From: Lithobates sylvaticus
Lineage: Eukaryota; Chordata; Amphibia; Anura; Ranidae
DNA length: 64,000 nucleotides
Reading direction: 5' to 3'
Assembly (NCBI GenBank): GCA_028564925.1
Contig: CM053026.1
Span: 131,910,150-131,974,149, forward strand
Within the stretch, counting starts at the first letter, position 1, and the number at the start of each line of letters is the position of its first letter. The position numbers and the translations under genes were made by a program. Shown in pieces: positions 32,875 to 45,518 of this stretch. The notes below the pieces were generated by a model. It saw nothing but the letters and a program-made list of their open reading frames with translations. It made no database searches and was not told the origin of the DNA.

Positions 32875-35800
32875 ATGGCTAACCATAATGTAATTACAAG
32901 CTGGAATGTGCAGGATTTGGGAGACAGGGTGAAACGGTTGGCTATATCCCACATGGTCAAACACCTGGGCTCTTCTTTAGTATGTTTACAGAAGACTCGT
33001 ATGTCTCCTGACCAGGCATCCCTGTTTTCTACCCGGGTATTCAGCATTCTCCTCCTATTCAAGAGGGGTTAGTGTGTTAGTTTGTCCGAATGTACCTTTT
33101 GCATGCTCAACCTCACTCATTGACCCATATGGTCGCTATATATTCTTATTGTGTACTCTAGCCATTTGCTGACCAGCCGCCACAGTTATACTGCGGCAAC
33201 ATGGCTCGGCCACGTGAATCGCCATCATGTTACGTCACTTCGTTATTTGGCCACTAGGGGCGTGCCCCCTGCTTGCCCATGGAGCCTATGTGAGTGCCCA
33301 GCGGTCGTGATCACCGCCGGGCTCCCGCGATCACTCGGGCACACCGAGAACCAGGATCTGTGTGTGTAAACACACATTTTCGGGGTCTCTGAGGGAAGAA
33401 AAGAGAGATCGTCTGTTCATAGAGTATGAACAGCGATCTTTCATCTCCCCTACACAGTCCCCTCCCCTTTAGTTAGAACACAAACTAGGGAACACAGTTA
33501 ACCCCTTGATCGCCCCTAGTGTTAACCCCTTCCCTGAAATTTTTACAGTAATTAATGCATTTTTATAGCACTGATTGCTGTATTAATGCCAATGGTCCCA
33601 TAAATATGTCAAAATTATTCGACGTGTCTGCCATAATGTCGCAGTCCCAATAGAAATTGAAAATTGCCGCCATTACTAGTAAAAAAAATGTATAATAAAA
33701 ATGTCATAAAACGATCCCCTATTTTGTAGACGCTATAACTTTTGCGCAAACCCAATCAATATACGCTTATTGCAATTTTTTTTTACCAAAAATATGTAGA
33801 AGAATACATATCAGCCTAAACTGAGGAAAAAAAATTTTTTTTTATATATTTTTGGAGGATATTTATTATAGTAAAAAGTATTGTGTTTTTTGTTTAAAGC
33901 GCAAAAAATAAAAACCGCAGAGGTGATCAAATACCACCAAAAGAAAGCTCTATTTGTGGGAAAAAAAGGACATCAATTTTGTTTGGGTGCAACATAGCAC
34001 AACTGCGCAATTGTCAGTTAAATTGACGCAGTGCCAAATTGCAAAAAGTTCTCTGGTCAGGAAGGGGGTAAAATCTGCCGGGGCTGAAGCGGCTAGATGG
34101 TTTCAACTGCATTATAGTGAATATTTATATCCCTCCTCCTTTTTCAGTAGTCATCAAACTTATGGCTAACTTTCTGGCACACCATCCCGGTATACCTACA
34201 CTCATTGCAGGTGAATTCAATAATTACTTAGATGCAGAACTTGACAAATACTCTACCCGGACTCCATTACAAAGTCTGGGGAAGGGTCCAACCTCCTTTG
34301 CTCAGCTTCTGTCAGAGCTGGGCTTAAGGGATGCCTGGAGACTTTAATACCCAGGGATTAAATGCTATTCATTCCACTCAGTCACGCATGGTGGTCTTTC
34401 CAGAATCTACCTTGGTCTTGGCAATGATGCAAGGCTCCCGTTAGTGTCCTCCTCACGCTACGAGGCAAGAACTGTCTCTGAGCATTCCCTCTTGTGTATC
34501 CAGATTCTCACATCTGGCATAGCCAAGCGGGTCTATTGGAAAATTAACCCTTTTTGGTTGTCGCTATTTCCTAACCCTGACCCCATTCATAACAATCTCT
34601 CCACATTTATTCACCTGAACAAATCGTCAACTAGTCCTGGAATTTTTTGGGACACGCTGAAGGCCTTTTTATGAGGCAAAATGTATCAAAACTATCGCTG
34701 CCATTAAGACCAAGACCAAATCCTGGGAACAATCTGTGCTGCGGGAGGTTGAAAGGGCTGAGTCAGTGTTTGTTGACACCCCCTCTGAACAAACTGAAAG
34801 GGCTTGGCACGAGGCTCAATATGTAGCTAAGAATATGGTTTTAACGAAAGCGGAAAACAAAAGATTCTTTCTTAAACAGAGGAAGGGGAAAATGCAGGCC
34901 AAATGCTTGCAATGATGGCAAAATCAGAAAGGATCCTCACATATAAAGATAGTTATTAGTCCCTCAGGAGAACTGGTTTCCTCCCACGCAGGCATTCTGT
35001 CCACATTTAGAGATTTTTATGCTGATGTGTACTTCTCCAAAGTCTCGCCAACCCTAACTGAAATTAGGTCCTTTCTTGATAATAGCCAGGTCCCGCAACT
35101 TCCAACTTTGGATGTAGAGCTACTGAATGCTCCTCTCATGGTTGATGAGCTGCTGAAGACCATGGTGCTTTCCTCTCCCAGCAAGTCTCCAGGGGTGGAT
35201 GTTTTGCCGGCAGAGGTTTACAGAAGGTACTCTGAAACATTGGTGCCACAATTGAAAGAGGTATTTTTGGATGCCCTGGAATGTGGAAGCCTGCCCCCAT
35301 CTATGAATGAAGTGGTTATCTATTTATTGTTGAAACCAGGTAAAGATGCCCACTCCCCGTTTCCTATAGGCCCATTTCGTTATTGACAATGGATGTGAAG
35401 TTACTGGCCAGGGTTCTGGCTGCCAGACAGGCCAAAGTTATCCACAAAATTGTTCACAAAGATCAATCTGGGTTCATTCCCTCTAGGTCCATGGCCCTAA
35501 ACATCAGACGACTATTTATCAAGCTTCAGTTACCAGTTGACAATCTGGGTCAGAGAGAGATTCTGTACTTAGATGCGGCTAAGGCCTTTGACAGTGTCGA
35601 ATGGCCTTACCTGTGGGAGGTGCTGAGGTGCTTTGGACTGGGAGATATATTTATTAACTGGGTGAAATTGCTGTATGTAGCCCCTACAGCTAGGCTACGC
35701 ATAAACGGAGATCTAACAGACCCTTTTCCGCTATTCAGGGGTACGAGGCAGAGGTGCCCATTGTCACCCCTGTTATTTGCATAAGCCATGGTACCACTGG

Positions 35801-36300
35801 CGGGTACCATATGGTCATCCCCATTTATTGCAGGCTTTAACAGGGAATCGGGTGTTGAAAAAAATCTCCCTTTACGCTGATGACACTCTTCTTTACTTGG
35901 GGGACTCAAACGCATCCCTCACCAACGCAGTGTCAGTGATTCAATACTTTGGCTCTTTGTTGGGATTCTCCATCAACTGGAACAAATAGATGATCCAATG
36001 GTTTCGTTGCCGGTTGCTGCAGAATCCTTTAAGGTGTCTCCTCATTCAAATATATGGGAGTTCAGGTGTCTGCCAACCTGTTGAATTACTTAGAAGAGAA
36101 TTTACTCCCCCCTTTCAAAAGACTTCAAATGACCTGTAATACTTGGTGTAAATTACCACTATCAGTAATTGGTAGGATAAACCTAAGTAAAATGGTTTTG
36201 TGCCCCCAATTGTTGTACATTATGCACAATTCCCCTCAGTGGATACCTCACAGATGGTTCACTCGCATTGACACCTTATTCAGATCTTTAATATGGAAAA
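32875..36300 (+). pseudogene. LINE ORF2 remnant: endonuclease and reverse transcriptase
   Basis: Starts with MANHNVITSWNVQDLGDRVK, the APE-type endonuclease start. The usual LQETH Glu is replaced (LVCLQKTRMS). After the inserted 33158-34096 element the endonuclease resumes (NCIIVNIYIPPP, LIAGEFNNYLDAELD; relatives have GDFN). Reverse transcriptase motifs follow in order: SPGVDVLPAEVYR, LLKPGKDAHSPF, DQSGFIPSRSMALNIRRLF, YLDAAKAFDSVEWPYLWEV, GTRQRCPLSPLLFA (relatives have RQGCP) and YADDTLLYL with the catalytic Asp pair at about 35877. The reading crosses frames several times and loses its 3' part at the insertion near 36310. It is inactive. Confidence 0.87.
33158..34096 (-). mobile_element. 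piggyBac-type miniature element at a CTAG target
   Basis: The insert is an inverted member of the family seen at 25418-26427. It shares GCGCAAA.CCAATCAATATA, AGAAAGCTCTATTTGTGGG and a GCCGGGGCTGAAGCGG end. Instead of TTAA, both edges are CTAG (33158-33161 and 34093-34096). The interrupted LINE endonuclease reads YIFLLCTL before the insert and DGFNCIIVN after it, joining in frame through a single CTAG. The insertion is therefore clean and duplicated CTAG. Confidence 0.82.
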
Positions 36301-36309
36301 AACTGAGCA

Positions 36310-36975
36310 ACGGCGCCCGTCCATTGCTGTGCATCAGCGCGTCCCTCAAGCGCGCGTGCATCAGATGCGCGAGCGCTCTTGTGTGCACGAGCGCGCGCGT
36401 TAGGCGCACGTGTGTGTGCGTTAGCGCTGTTTGTTGCCACTGAGCGCATAAAGGATCCTTAGGTGCGCTGGTGCGGTGCTGTTTCGTCTCAGCTTCTGTG
36501 TCTTGCTACCTGTATCAGATTGCCTTCCTGCTATACTGACCCGGCTTTGTCTGAGCTCTCTCTAGCTCCGATCCGACCCGGCCTGCCTGAACTTGCTATT
36601 GCCTCTGCCTGTTTTACCGACTCTGCCTTTGCCTGCTGTTTACACCTGCCTGATTGCCTACCGACCCGGACCGTCTGACCCTGCTCTTGCTTGCTGTCCT
36701 GTTCAGTATGCTGCTGTACTCCCGGCTCTCCTCACACACTCCAGTGACCGCTGCCTCTGCGCTCATCAGCTCTTCAGACTGCTGCCAGCCTCTGTCCACC
36801 TGCAGTTCAGCCATCCCTGAGGGATCACTATTCTGCTACCAGTACCAGCGGGTTCTACACCAGCAGGTACTCCTACCCACTGTGCTCTTGAGACCACTGT
36901 TCCCATTCCAGTGGCTCCTGAACCAGCGTTGTAAGAGAGGTCTCCTCCTACAAGTCGGGCTCCACTACCAGGTAC
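36310..36975 (+). repeat. GC-rich unclassified insertion in the LINE
   Basis: Sequence style changes sharply from the LINE: GCGCG-rich (36311-36420), then C/T-rich with repeated CTGACCCGG/CCGACCCGG and CTGCCT motifs (36530-36700). Its edges are uncertain. Open frames up to 133 codons inside have low-complexity Ser/Leu/Cys-rich composition and no domain. Confidence 0.45.
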
Positions 36976-37720
36976 CTAACAGCAGTTCTCAGATTACTAT
37001 ATATAGCTCGATAGCTAGTGGCCAGGTTCTGGCTTTCGCAACGATTTCCCACTAAGAAACAATGAGCAGAACAAGTCAATTACATCCTGGTCAGGGAGCA
37101 GTTGACATATCAGCATAGAAATGCAAATCATACATTTTAATCCATATGGCAAGCCTGGTTGGAAACTCCGGGGTTGGAACCCCCCCGCAACTGGTCTTAC
37201 ATCAGTTGCTACAAGCATAAAAGGCACGAATGTCTGTGGAAAAGGATAGCATTGACCTCTAGGGTGGGAGACAGGACAAGTTTTACTGTTAACTTTTAAT
37301 TATGTAAGTACAACTTCCATATGCACCCTCTGACCATAGAGGGGAAGTTTCTTTAAGAGCGGGTATGATGAGGGCAACCACGATCATTCTTTGGCCCGTT
37401 GGCCTTCTGTTCTTCTGTGTTGGGTTGGCGGATTAGACCCTGCCTACTCGACATGGATGGTTGCTATTGTTTTTATAGTTTTCTATGTGTTATCTGGTAC
37501 TAGCTTACCATCCAATGCCTTTTGTGAAAGTGTAATCCTACAAAAAACGCTAGAACATTTTTTTTCCTTTCTATAATGTATGTCGTTGAGTTTCACATTG
37601 TGCTATGGTTTTAATCCCTTTATTTGTAGTTTGCATACCTACTGATATAATATTTTTTTTTAATGTAAACTGTGATGTATTACAATTGGCACAATAAAAC
37701 TTCTTTTGATTGAAAAAAAA
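36976..37720 (+). other. LINE 3' region with polyadenylation-like signal and A-run
   Basis: The stretch lacks coding features. It ends in a T-rich segment, TGTAAACTGTGATGTATTAC, then AATAAAACTTC (37693) and an A-run (about 37713-37720), the expected arrangement of an L1-type 3' end. Confidence 0.65.
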
Positions 37721-38092
37721 CCTTCCTAACTGTCACCCATCTACTCTTTTTTCTAGTGCCTGCACCTCTTTGTCTCTACCCTGCCCGACTCTCCTTTAGT
37801 ATGGGCAGTCTTCTCAGTGCTGACAGTTGCTTCCCTAGATGCAGAACCTGGGTTTCCAGGGAAACAATGCACTTACATTTTGCACAACAGTATTCGCTCT
37901 CGATCAGATGATCGAGGAACGCATACATGCCGCAAGATGTACACGAGTCGCATCTCCACACCCTTCGGGCATTGTACCTACTAATTAAATGAGGATTGGG
38001 GATTATACCCTGTCCAAATTAACTAACAACTAGCTTCTTGACACTAATAATCAACCATACACAGGTACTTAACAATACAATAGACAGGTACT
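37721..38092. other. No gene confirmed; small Cys-rich minus-strand frame at 37776-37961
   Basis: The 61-codon minus-strand frame contains WRCDSCTSCGMYAFLDHLIE and then EYCCAKCKC, giving closely spaced Cys pairs followed by a helical SLETQVLHLGKQLSALR stretch. It resembles, from memory, finger-plus-coiled-coil starts of some retroelement ORF1 proteins. No downstream domain supports this, so it may be a fragment. Confidence 0.35.
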
Positions 38093-38375
38093 CGCAGCCC
38101 ACGTGCACTCGCAGTCCATGAGCACTTGCAGCCCATGTGCACTCGCAGCCCACATGCACACACAGGCCACGTGCACTCACAGTACATGTGCACTCAAAGC
38201 CCACATGTACTCACATTCAATGTGCACTCACAGTCCACGTGCACTCGCAGCCCACATGTATTCACAGTCCACGTGCACTCGCAGCACTCATGTACTCACT
38301 GCCCACGTGCACTCACAATACACAGGTACACACAATACACAGATACACACAACACTCAGGTACTCACATACACTG
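38093..38375 (+). repeat. Minisatellite, about 18-24-bp units
   Basis: About a dozen units vary around CCACGTGCACTCGCAGCC, with CACATGTACTCACA and ACACAGGTACACACAAT variants toward the right. Open frames rich in His/Thr/Cys on the plus strand follow from the repeat. Confidence 0.88.
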
Positions 38376-39804
38376 TCAGTCAGGTTTTGTAGTTTGTGTC
38401 TCTGTGTCCCACTGCACAGCCTCCACTTGTAATCTGGCACTAGCAATCAGTCAGTCATCTTCAGTGCCGCTGCTTCACTGATCAGCCTCACACTCTCCCT
38501 CTGGTCTGCACTTCACTTACCCGCTGCCTCTCCCTGTCAGCCTTCCACCTCCCAGTCCTGCTGGATGTCCTCCCTCCTCCTCCTCTGTCTGCAACTGTGA
38601 GGTGACTACTGTCCTCAGTACATCGTCTCCCGCACCACAATTCCCGACTCTACCGCCACTGTATGTCCTCGGGTCACCCGCTGTCGCTCTCGGTCGTGAG
38701 GGGGTTCAGTCTGGTCGCTGCTCACACACTCCCCCTCACTCCACGCTGTCCCCCAGCACTGACATCCATGCCAAAAAACTCTGCAACAGCACCACTTAGA
38801 GGTAGGACATAGAGCAGTTCTCATAATGCACTTCACTTCACCTTTATCACCTTTATTTTACACTTTAGTAAAATCATGCCTGGCGTGTCATTATGAATTG
38901 ACATAAGTAGCCATTTTCAGTTTCCAGTGTAAAGATTAAGTAGTTCTACACCTTTGTTTACATCTAAATAAACAGATTTGGTTCTTGCTATGCAATTAAA
39001 GACAATCCAAATGAATTATCATTAGCTGCTACGAAAATCAAGTCTCAATGGATTTTTTTTGCAATGACTGAGCATTGCTTACTAATTACGGGAGCAGAAA
39101 ATGTTCTCTTTCAATTTAGAAATTAGTTGAAACTTAATTAGATGTTTTTATTGGAAGTAATTGGCCATATAACATATTCATGGGGGCTATAACATAAATT
39201 TGCCTTGTTTTCTAAGTGATGATTTTGATCAAATAGTTGTAAACGATTGAGTTTCCATTAAATAATGAAACTCTTGTAATACAACATTTTCCTGTAAGTA
39301 GTTAGGGGACTCGCACACTAATGTTTTTGACTATTCATGTATTATATTGATAAAATCTAGCCTCGTTGTTTTGCACAACAAAAATTTGCAGGTACATTTT
39401 AATAGTAGTGACTGGTGACTGAATTGAACAGAATGTTAGATTACTATATAAAGAAAAAATATATTATTGAATATGCTTAGCTGCATAGGTTGATCACAAA
39501 CAAATATTGCAGAGCTCCACCTGCTAAATAGTGGACTCAATGTATAAGGATCTCATGGTCCTTTTATAAGGGGTGATTTCAGTGGTTTCATCCTTTTCAT
39601 CCTGACTGCAGGTTAACAAGGTAGGGGTCAGTCCCTTTAAATATACTTACTATACAGCAATATTTCTGTAGGCTACACAAATGCTGGCTAACGTGTAACT
39701 GGCTACATAAATTGTGATGTAATCTTCATCAGTGTATGCTAGCTGCATGACCACAGACAAAAGAACATTATATAGACAAGAATGAGTCTTATTACAAGAA
39801 ATAC
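38376..39804. other. No gene recognised
   Basis: The first 450 bp are C/T-rich (CTCCCT, CCTCCTCC). The rest is AT-rich and looks unique. No domain-bearing frame or paired termini were found. Confidence 0.45.
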
Positions 39805-40358
39805 TTAAAGCGGTTCTGCACACACTTTCAAAAGTTAGGCTTATTTGTTTGTAAATGCAGCAAAGAGTGCACAATGGCCTTTTTTTTTTTCATCGTACCT
39901 GTTCATGTATGTAATCTTTGTTTCCATTCCCTGCGGCTGTGGGCGGAGTTTGTGCGGGGATCGGCATCATGTCCGGTGATTGCCGCACTGTCTCCTGGGA
40001 TTTTGTGTAATTCAGATGCGAAATCTTGCATGATTTCAACGGCGTGACGTCATTACGCCGGACACGTTTGGAGGTGTGAGAAGTTTGAAGCTCTCTCCCT
40101 ATACTGAGAGAGCTTCGCATCACGGGGGCGGCAACTTACTTGGCAAGGAATGCTGATGGAACACGGAAATAATTGCTTGTGGGCTTCAAATGCCCACAAG
40201 CAAGATGACATCTGCTGTGCTTGATTTTATAAAGTGTCGATTATACCGGAAAACGGACATGATACCGGGCATCAGCACTACAAGTGAGTCTGACTTTATA
40301 ATGAAATTCTTTTTAAACAGTACAAAAAAAAAAATACGTCAGTGCAGAGCCGCTTTAA
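39805..40358. mobile_element. TTAA-flanked miniature element (TTAAAGCGGTTCTGCAC type)
   Basis: TTAAAGCGGTTCTGCAC (39805) and GTGCAGAGCCGCTTTAA (40358) are near-perfect inverted termini with TTAA outermost. The interior has a GC-rich middle (GGGCGGAGTTTGTGCGGGGA, CCGCACTGTCTCCTGGGA) and a GCTTGTGGGC/GCCCACAAGC hairpin. A relative with the same termini and shared middle lies at 62556-63086. No coding capacity. Confidence 0.88.
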
Positions 40359-41329
40359 AGTGGTATAAAACCTCAAAACAAAAATATAATATTGCAGCTT
40401 ACCAATTCCTAGATGTGTTGGCTGCTTTAGTTTTCTCTCTTTGCTTTTTTTCATTTATTTTCACTTGGTGATCAAACCAGTAACACCTTTCTTAGGGCGT
40501 CTGCATTCTGGGTGAAGTATTAAAGTGGATATCTTTGGACAGAAGCATTATCAGCCTGGGAAAGGGTGGCATTAGTGGCAGATTTAAACAAACTTATAAA
40601 TACCAAATATCCAGTGCAGTGCTAAAATGTATACTAATGATAAATCACAAATATTTAAAAATCATAAAGTTGTGAAATGTCCATCCAGTTCAGTTCATTT
40701 AAACAATAAATATCTCTTAAAAAATAGTGTCTAGTGTGATTGCTGAATCCTCTTATGCGCTTTCTTCTTTAGCTTGGGTGTACTTTCACCTGAGTTAATT
40801 GACCCTGGTCAATATTATTTTCAAACTTTTATAGACTCATATTCCTCCAGATCACATCAATTGAAAATGGTAAATGCAGTGCTGTCCCTTTTAAATCATC
40901 TTCCTCTTCTTATTTCACTCAATATCACAAAAATATACAGAGAAAAATACATAGTGTCTTATCCTCAACCAATAAACCAGCAATTTTATTTTGTGCTGAC
41001 TATTACTCACAAAAGGTGCTATATAAGTGTGCCTATATCATGCATCGAAAGCGTGTTTCAAGTATAAAATATAAATATAAATGTGTGTGCTGTTATAAAA
41101 ACATCCACTGTATAATATTACCAATCATTTATAAAGCAGTTTTAACCAAATTCCTTATTTAAGCCTTGTGGTTCCAGCCTACATAATTCTTATATCCACC
41201 ATGATTCCCTTTTACTTAGTTCTCTAATCATGTTACTACCACTCCATTGTTTTTTGTATTTTTATATGCCCCAGAATTGGAGGCCTGTAAGGTCTTTATT
41301 GTGGACTAAAAAGAAAACACTTAGATAAA
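40359..41329. other. No gene recognised; may include the 3' flank of the Penelope-like element
   Basis: AT-rich. Because the Penelope-like element reads on the minus strand, its 3' non-coding end would lie here, but I cannot mark it. The 97-codon frame at 40774-41067 has no known motif. Confidence 0.35.
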
Positions 41330-43010
41330 TGATGTTCTTTATATCCTTTTATTATATTGTATACATGTTCCTTAATTCTTTCCTGTAAAGCTCTTTTTGT
41401 TCTCCCAACATACTTCATGCCACATGGGCATTCTAGGGCATAGACTACACTAATTGTACTACATGATATCAAATCTTTAATTGTATATTCCTTTCCTGTA
41501 ATCCTATTTCTAAAAGTTCCCCTCTTTTATTGTTCACCACTCTAGTGCAACTATAGCAATGCCGCATCCGAAAAGTTCTTTGCCTTCTAAAAGTGTATAT
41601 TGATTCAGCGGGGGAGGGTCTATTACATTTTTAACTAATATATTGCTTAGGTTAGGGGCAATGTTGTATATGAAATGGTGTTTCTCTGCTATCAAAGTTG
41701 TTGTAAAGACTCATTCTATGCATGAAGGTGAAAAACCTTCTGTGTGCAGCAGCCCCCCCCCCAGCCCCCCTAATACTTACCTGAGCTCAATCTTCCTTCA
41801 GCGATGCACATGCCTCAGCAAACCTCAGCTCTCTGGGGACTATGCCTACTCATTGGCTCCCACTGCTGTCAATCACAGCCAGTGAGCACATGAGGAGAGA
41901 GGGGGGGGGCTGAGCTGTGTCTCTGTGTGTGAATGGACACGCAGAGCCATGACTTGTGAACAAGCCTGCTTGGGGCACTCAGCAGGAGGGAGGGGCCAAG
42001 AGCGCCGTCGGGGAACCTGAGAAAAGGAGGATCGGGGCTGCTCTATGCAAAATCACTGCAAAGAGTAGGTAAGTATAACATTTGTTATTTTAGAAAAAAA
42101 AAAAAAGAAAGCCTTTAATATCACTTTAACTCCCTCAAATGTTTGTCCTGTTTTAATATCTGGTAATGCTTACAAATTATCGGCTCAACCTTTCTGAATT
42201 GCATGTTATAGTCTGAAAAAACTGCTGCTTGATATTCTTTACATTCCTCGTCTCTATTCTTGTCCTTAATCAGATCTTCTCTCTTATGAATTCTCCCTGA
42301 TATTATTTCTTTCTAGTTCTATATTACCTTCATTATACCCTTTATCTTTAAAACTTTTGGCTATCTGTTTTGACTGTAATTCATAATCTGTACAGTTTCT
42401 TTTTATCATCATGAATTGCCCCCTAGGGACATTTACCAGCCACAGCTTTAAATGGCAACTGTCCCTGGGGATGTAAGAATTACAATCTGTATTTTTGAAA
42501 TATGTTCTTGTTCTGATACTGTTATCTTCTTTAATGAGTTCTACATCCATAAATATGTACTTTCTCTGCTGCATTCCCATGTCAGTTTCATATTCCTATT
42601 ATACCTATTCATATGTGTTATAAACTCATTGAGGCTATCGTGATCCCCCTCCCATACGATAAGATCATCAATTAATCTCCTGTATAGTTTTAAATGGGGG
42701 TCCTAATATACACTCTTCCTCTCATTTTTCCATATACAGGTTTGCAATCCTAGGTACAAACTTTGCACCCGTTGCTACACCTGACTTTTGAACATAATAA
42801 TTTCCCTGGTACCAGAAGTAATTGTGTTGTAAAAAGAATCTCAGACATTTCAAAATGAAATTTTACTACTTACTACTCAAGTTCTGATTTTTTTCTAGGG
42901 CCCATTTTGCTGCCTCTAGTACTCCTTCATGATTGATGTTAGTGTACAAAAAAGGACATGTCCATTGTTATGATAGTTTCATTATTAATCTCTTCTTCCG
43001 CTAACAATTG
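41330..43010 (-). pseudogene. Penelope-like element (Neptune-type) remnant: RT and GIY-YIG nuclease
   Basis: Reading the minus strand from 43010 downward, reverse transcriptase motifs appear first: QKSGVATGAKFVPRIANLYM (about 42730-42790) and LIDDLIVWEGDHDSLNEF (about 42620-42680; the Asp pair is the catalytic site). Next come NSYIPRDSCHLKLW and PRGQFMMIKRNCTD (42390-42490), typical of the segment linking the two domains. Past the inserted 41690-42129 repeat, VVYALECPCGMKYVGRTKRA and LQERIKEHV (41370-41450) give the GIY-YIG endonuclease of Penelope-like elements. The element is fragmentary and inactive. Confidence 0.85.
41690..42129 (-). mobile_element. TTAA-type miniature element inside the Penelope-like remnant
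   Basis: The right end reads ATCACTTTAACTCC (TTAA at 42126-42129). The left end near 41695 reads GTTGTTGTAAAGACTC, where TTAA is no longer intact. The interior has AAGGTGAAAAACCTTCTGTG, a CAGCCCCCCC run and a GGGGGGG run. It separates the nuclease from the reverse transcriptase part of the Penelope-like element, so it is younger than that element. Confidence 0.6.
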
Positions 43011-44383
43011 TAAAACATGTTTTGTGTTTCTTAAATACAAAAATAAAAAAAGTGTATGTTATTATCAAATTTAAAACGTGTTTAAAACTATGAATAACTA
43101 TTGTAAATTTGTTATTGTAATTACATTGTATAGCTCTTTTTATAATGACAAGATGTAAACATCTAGCCAAATAATGGAGCACATTTTCTTAAGGAATAGA
43201 GGTTGTTCACCAAGCAAGGTAAATGCTAGTAAATAAACTAAAATGTTGTTGACATTGAAGTTCCAATCATGGATTTAAAAAAAAATATATATATATTTTT
43301 AAATTTTTCCTTACACGTGATTGGCTGTTCATTGGGTAGTGAATACAGATGCTCATTACTAACATCTAATCTCCAAAGTGAACACTTTTACTCCTTTAGT
43401 AAATTAACCCTATCTTGTACCACAAAGTCAAATCTAATAATGGTGCAGGGTATGCTATATTACTTATTATGGAGGTGGCCTTAGTTTTAAACACTAAGCC
43501 AAACACTGCTGTATTGCAGGTTTTTGCATTAGATGAGAACAGCATAGTTATTTTAAAGTATAATAGTACATGAGAACAATGATGTTTATACTTAATAGAT
43601 GTCTTTGCATATTCTGATATGTGAAATATAATCTCTATTTTTCTAAAAAATTCAGTTAATACATAATTTTTATTAAAAAAGATAGTTTCCAATTTCCTAT
43701 TCATCTATAAGAAACATATATTATTATATCAGGTTGTTTTATTCAAATATTAGCATATATTTCTGAAGGTTTGCCTTCAGTAACCTGACATCTTAATTGC
43801 AATGTTAAGAGTTGTAAATGACCCTTGGACCTCTGCATCAATCGAATTAAATGATCTGGATTGTTGATCTAATGACATAATTTTTGAGAGTTCTCAACAC
43901 TATGGTTACATTGTTCTATTCAAGATGTGTTGTTTTGCCATCCCCAGATCAGTGCAAATGTCACGCAGAGGGGCTATAACAGCATCACTTTGACAACAGT
44001 CGTATAACGCATTACAGGGTTCATTGAACTCACCCAGGCTGATGGAAACACTCTTATGTTGCTAGAAGTCAGCAAGAACACAAGGTTGCAACAGGTTAGT
44101 AGAAATTTTTATTGACAGGAATAAAAGTACAACATGCCCTGGATTTGTGTCTTTGTACCTGCTGGTTGGTTAATTTCTACCTTTGATAAGTTGTAATTTG
44201 GATATGTTTGTTTTACACACATTTAGTGATCTCTGCTCAGCAACTGCAAATGTCCATATGAATTTCTCTTCACCTAGAGACTTTTCTCCAATTTTTTTCC
44301 CCCATAGGAACCCATGAAACTATTTTAGGTCTCAGACAACCCGTTCCAAAACCAGTCAACTGGGGGTCAATGGTAAAATTCCT
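43011..44383. other. AT-rich DNA without a confirmed gene
   Basis: No paired termini or known domains were seen. A short open stretch at about 44012-44096 (FIELTQADGNTLMLLEVSKN) lies between an ACAG and a CAG|GTTAGT that resemble splice sites. I do not recognise it and rate it as chance unless homology is found. Confidence 0.35.
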
Positions 44384-45432
44384 TTAACCACTTCCTTCCC
44401 TTAGAACGTTCCTGAACATCCTGTCTTTGAAGAGAAATACCATTGTTATGGTAGCAGCTAGCTACCATAACCTCGGTGTCCTCTTCAAGAGCCGGCAATT
44501 CTCTTTCAGATAAAAGTGGTCCCTGCGGCAGATTTGCTGCAAAATCACTTTTATCGGCGGCAGGAGAGGGGCCCCCCTCCCTCCGCCGCTTACCGGAGCC
44601 GTCGGCAGCGGCGGAGATGATCCGGTCCGTTCCCTAGCTGTGCATGGAGACGAGTGAGAGGACGATGGCCCCCACCCGTCTCCATGACACTGCAGGGCGG
44701 AAGCGACATCAAAACGTCACTTCCGCCCATACCTCTTAAAGGGACATTTTATTTTTTCTCATTTTTTTTAGCATTTTAGTGTAAATATGAGATCTGAGGT
44801 CTTTTTGACCCCAGATCTCATATTTAAGAGGTCCTGTCATGCTTTTTTTCTAGGATGGGAAGGGATGTAATAGGAACAATAGGAATAAAAGTGACACAAT
44901 TTTTTTTTTTTTTAAAGAACAGTGAAAAAATAAAAAATAAAAGGTAAAATAAATAAAAAAATATATATATATATTTAAACGCGCCCTGTCCCGCCAAGCT
45001 TGCGCGCAGAAGCGAACACATACGTGATTAGCGCCCGCATATGAAAGCGGTGTTCAAACCACACATCTGAGGTATCGCCGCGATTGGTAGAGCGAGAACA
45101 ATAATTCTAGCCCTAGACCTCCTCTGTAACTCAAAACATGCAACCTGTAGAATTTTTTAAACATCGCTTTTGGAGATTTTAAAGGGTAAAAGTTTGTCGC
45201 CATTCCACGAGCTGGTGCAATTTTGAAGAGTGACATCTTGGGTATCAATTTACTCGGCATAACATTATCTTTCACAATATAAAAAAAATTGGGCTAACTT
45301 TACTGCTGTCTTATTTTTTTATTTAAAAAAGTGTATTTTTTCCAAAAAAAGTGCGCTTGTAAGACCGCTGCACAAATACGGTGTGACAGAAAGTATTGCA
45401 ATGACCAACCATTTTATTCTCTAGGGTGTTAG

Positions 45433-45518
<86 letters not shown>

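Larger units (their letters stand above)
31259..37720 (+). mobile_element. Dead L1/Tx1-type LINE with three insertions
   Basis: Order: remnants of ORF1 (31284-32432), a spacer, remnants of ORF2 with endonuclease and reverse transcriptase (32875-36300), then a 3' region with AATAAAACTTC and a short A-run (37692-37720). Three foreign segments interrupt it: 31840-32235, 33158-34096 and about 36310-36975. The endonuclease start, reverse transcriptase order and ORF1 type place it in the L1/Tx1 group. Both frames have several breaks. I could not define a target duplication. Confidence 0.82.

Noticed and set aside
36054-37055. Plus-strand frames of 129-133 codons after the LINE reverse transcriptase
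   Set aside because: The first starts in LINE sequence and runs into the GC-rich insertion. The others are low-complexity translations of a C/T-rich repeat.
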